A DNA stretch of 64,000 nucleotides from the NCBI GenBank assembly GCA_905182515.1, contig CAJJBW010000008.1:62001-126000 (forward strand), written 5' to 3'. Source of the stretch: an uncultured Candidatus Poseidoniales archaeon (GTDB lineage Archaea > Thermoplasmatota > Poseidoniia > Poseidoniales > Thalassarchaeaceae). Positions 62,514 through 64,000 of the stretch are shown here, in pieces (the stretch's first letter is position 1; every line of letters begins with the position of its first letter). The position numbers and the translations under genes were made by a program. The notes beneath the pieces were generated by a model that saw nothing but the letters and a program-made list of their open reading frames with translations, ran no database searches and was not told where the DNA came from.

Positions 62514-62590
62514 GGGCGTGTGGCGCAGCTTGGAAGCGCGCTTCCTTGGCATGGAAGAGGCCCCGAGTTCAAATCTCGGCACGTCCACCA
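62514..62590 (+). tRNA. tRNA-Ala(GGC)
   Basis: Acceptor GGGCGTG pairs with CACGTCC and contains the G3-U70 pair that marks alanine tRNA. The anticodon loop TTGGCAT gives GGC (codon GCC). CCA is encoded. A T4 run follows at once (62591-62594) and can end transcription. The ORF 62445-62642 is its shadow. Confidence 0.94.
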
Positions 62591-62714
62591 TTTTAGAAAA
62601 ATAAATTGTATTAGCAATCATAATAACTTATACACAATTTAAAAATAAATTTATAGCATTCTCTTATCACAACTAAGTAAAAATACAAAAAAAACAACGA
62701 ATTCAGGGTTTATT

Positions 62715-62722
62715 CTATATAG
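62715..62722 (+). promoter_or_regulatory. TATA box of the solute-binding protein gene
   Basis: CTATATAG is centred about 26 bases before ATG 62745 and no Shine-Dalgarno site lies between, fitting a leaderless mRNA. The rest of the 62591-62744 gap is AT-rich with no gene. Confidence 0.5.
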
Positions 62723-62744
62723 TCTAAATACTCCCCAACAACTG

Positions 62745-64000
62745 ATGAAGTCAAGATTATCTGCAATACTTCTATGCTCGCTAATGATTGCCTCCGCCCT
62801 AGCAGGGTGTACTGGTGGTGAAGAAGATGTGGAAGTTGTGAATGGTTGTATGGATACAACCGCAACTAATTTCATGTCTGATGCTACTAATGATGACGGT
62901 ACATGTACCTATGATACCGACGGAGATGGGACTATCGATTCCAATGAAGTTGACACCGATGGAGATGGAATCGATGATAATGATGAAATAGAAGGATGCC
63001 AAGATATGGCAGCGACAAATTATGATGCTACTGCTACAGATTCTGGTTCTTGTGATTTCGATCAATCATACTACATGGGAATGTTTGCATCTGGAGATAT
63101 GGCCTATGCTGACGCATGGTCTTCACTGCAGAGTGTCCGTGCTTGTGCAGAAACAGGTTCTAATAACCCCTGTGAAATCGTGCAGATGACCATTGGAGAT
63201 GCTTCAACCTTTGATCCGCATGATGCATATGATTCAGCATCTGGTGATGTAATTGAAAACGTATTCGATACACTTTATAGGTACGAGGGAGATGGAAATG
63301 GTAATGCCATCATCGTTCCACGTCTAGCCACTTCTCATACTATCAGTGATGATCAATTAACTTACACTTTCACTCTTCGTGATGATGTATACTTTAGCAA
63401 TGGCGATCACATGACTGCAGAAGATGTTGTTTATTCATGGGAGAGAGTTAATGAAATGGCAAGCCCACTTTCTCACGTTTCATGGATTACTGAACAAAAC
63501 TTCAATACTTCCGGCCTATCTATGATTGACGCAACTCACTTTTCAGTGACTTTAACTCAACCATATGCAGGTTTCATATCAACGATTGCATACACAGTAG
63601 GTGCTGTAGTTAATGCAGATCTTTGTGAAGCAAACCGCGTAGTAACTGTAGATGACGCATCAACTGCAGATGTTGATGAATCCTCAGACGACTTCTGTCA
63701 TGAATGGATGGATGAAGCACCTTTGGGTGCTGGTACTGGTGCATACGTCGTAGAATCATGGGTCCGCGAAACTGCAATCACCCTTACTCCTAACTGGATG
63801 TATTGGGAAGACGGCGGATTTAATATTAATCGATTTACATCACAAATAGTCACTGAAGCTTCAACACGCCTTCTTGCTTTCCAAGATGGCGAAGCCGACT
63901 TTGGAAGTTTAAACATTGAAGATGAACCTCAGTTCTGCGATAACTATGATGATGCACCTAATGTTGCAGGTAAAGATGGATATGTTTGCACATACCGTGA
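62745..64000 (+). CDS. Family 5 (peptide/DppA-type) solute-binding lipoprotein, runs off window
   Basis: Absent from the ORF track since it has no stop inside the window; the frame is open for all 418 codons. The signal peptide ends in a lipobox (LAGC). Residues ~35-110 hold two copies of a Cys-bounded repeat (GCMDTTATNF...GTC; GCQDMAATNYDATATDSGSC) with a TSP3-like run (DTDGDGTIDSNEVDTDGDG) between. Then the SBP_bac_5 domain: STFDPHDAYDSASGDVIENV, LTYTFTLRDDVYFSNGDHMT, AEDVVYSWERV. It is likely the binding subunit of a peptide ABC importer. The permease genes probably lie right of the window. Confidence 0.88.
   Translation, partial: MKSRLSAILLCSLMIASALAGCTGGEEDVEVVNGCMDTTATNFMSDATNDDGTCTYDTDGDGTIDSNEVDTDGDGIDDNDEIEGCQDMAATNYDATATDSGSCDFDQSYYMGMFASGDMAYADAWSSLQSVRACAETGSNNPCEIVQMTIGDASTFDPHDAYDSASGDVIENVFDTLYRYEGDGNGNAIIVPRLATSHTISDDQLTYTFTLRDDVYFSNGDHMTAEDVVYSWERVNEMASPLSHVSWITEQNFNTSGLSMIDATHFSVTLTQPYAGFISTIAYTVGAVVNADLCEANRVVTVDDASTADVDESSDDFCHEWMDEAPLGAGTGAYVVESWVRETAITLTPNWMYWEDGGFNINRFTSQIVTEASTRLLAFQDGEADFGSLNIEDEPQFCDNYDDAPNVAGKDGYVCTYR

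Noticed and set aside
62445-62642. 65-aa ORF in the track
   Set aside because: It overlaps the tRNA-Ala gene throughout its middle and has no ribosome-binding site.

Overview
The window looks like a chromosome segment of a marine planktonic euryarchaeon, most likely Candidatus Poseidoniales (Marine Group II) or a close relative. This placement is inferred from gene content, not from a search. Archaeal marks are: CTP-dependent riboflavin kinase, archaeal NMN adenylyltransferase, membrane LonB, archaeal-type AspRS, TrmI, DRG GTPase with TGS domain, UPF0147, ribosomal proteins eL40 and an eL41-like peptide, a ThiN-domain thiamine regulator, an AbrB-PhoU regulator, and TATA boxes placed for leaderless starts. 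Marine Group II-like marks are the AT-rich DNA, very short intergenic gaps, large surface proteins with TSP3/Ca-binding repeats, and bacterial- or eukaryote-like metabolic genes (FabH, type I-like citrate synthase, LLM oxidoreductase). No rRNA, CRISPR array, IS element or integrase was seen. No gene-free stretch exceeds 300 bases; the longest is 8256-8469.

Layout. 1-5790: a five-gene operon of two ABC-2 export modules plus an unknown protein; the first gene runs off the left edge. 5802-8255: an SPFH-like coiled-coil protein with a PP2C phosphatase. 8470-10940: PH-domain membrane protein, TPR protein, TruA. 10927-15930: riboflavin kinase, PqqB-like hydrolase, glycine acetyltransferase/KBL, citrate synthase and an apparently circularly permuted glycerophosphodiesterase. 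16033-21206: UMF1 transporter, TatC, DRG GTPase, an unknown protein and NadM. 21218-27672: a tight six-gene metabolic operon (FabH, ALDH, asparaginase II, LLM, SDR, formyltransferase). 27734-37905: AspRS, TrmI, a large thioredoxin/TSP3 surface protein, LonB, an MFS transporter, an isoaspartyl peptidase and UPF0147.

37971-44753: class V aminotransferase, LysE exporter, eL40 (missed by the ORF track), a phosphate system made of a PiT-DUF47 fusion facing an AbrB-PhoU regulator across a palindrome, and a tandem pair of thymidylate kinase-like genes. 44750-51327: thioredoxin-DsbD fusion, PAP2 protein, and a thiamine uptake operon thiR-thiB-thiP-thiQ with a palindrome just upstream of the thiR TATA box. 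51335-57682: P5C dehydrogenase, a small zinc-finger-like protein, PurA, SerC, PdxT and a radical SAM protein that seems to start at ATT or ATA. 57731-64000: a Cas4/RecB-like nuclease fused to OB folds, tRNA-Ser(CGA), a ubiquitin-like sulfur carrier, a sialidase-fold surface protein, an eL41-like peptide, tRNA-Arg(TCT), a SprT-like peptidase, tRNA-Ala(GGC) and a family 5 solute-binding lipoprotein that runs off the right edge.

Genes with clear joint roles are thiRBPQ (thiamine uptake and its control), PiT-DUF47 with AbrB-PhoU (phosphate), and the two ABC-2 pairs. The best candidates for something undescribed are the permuted GDPD, the six-gene oxidoreductase/amidase operon, the nuclease-OB fusion and the SPFH/PP2C pair.
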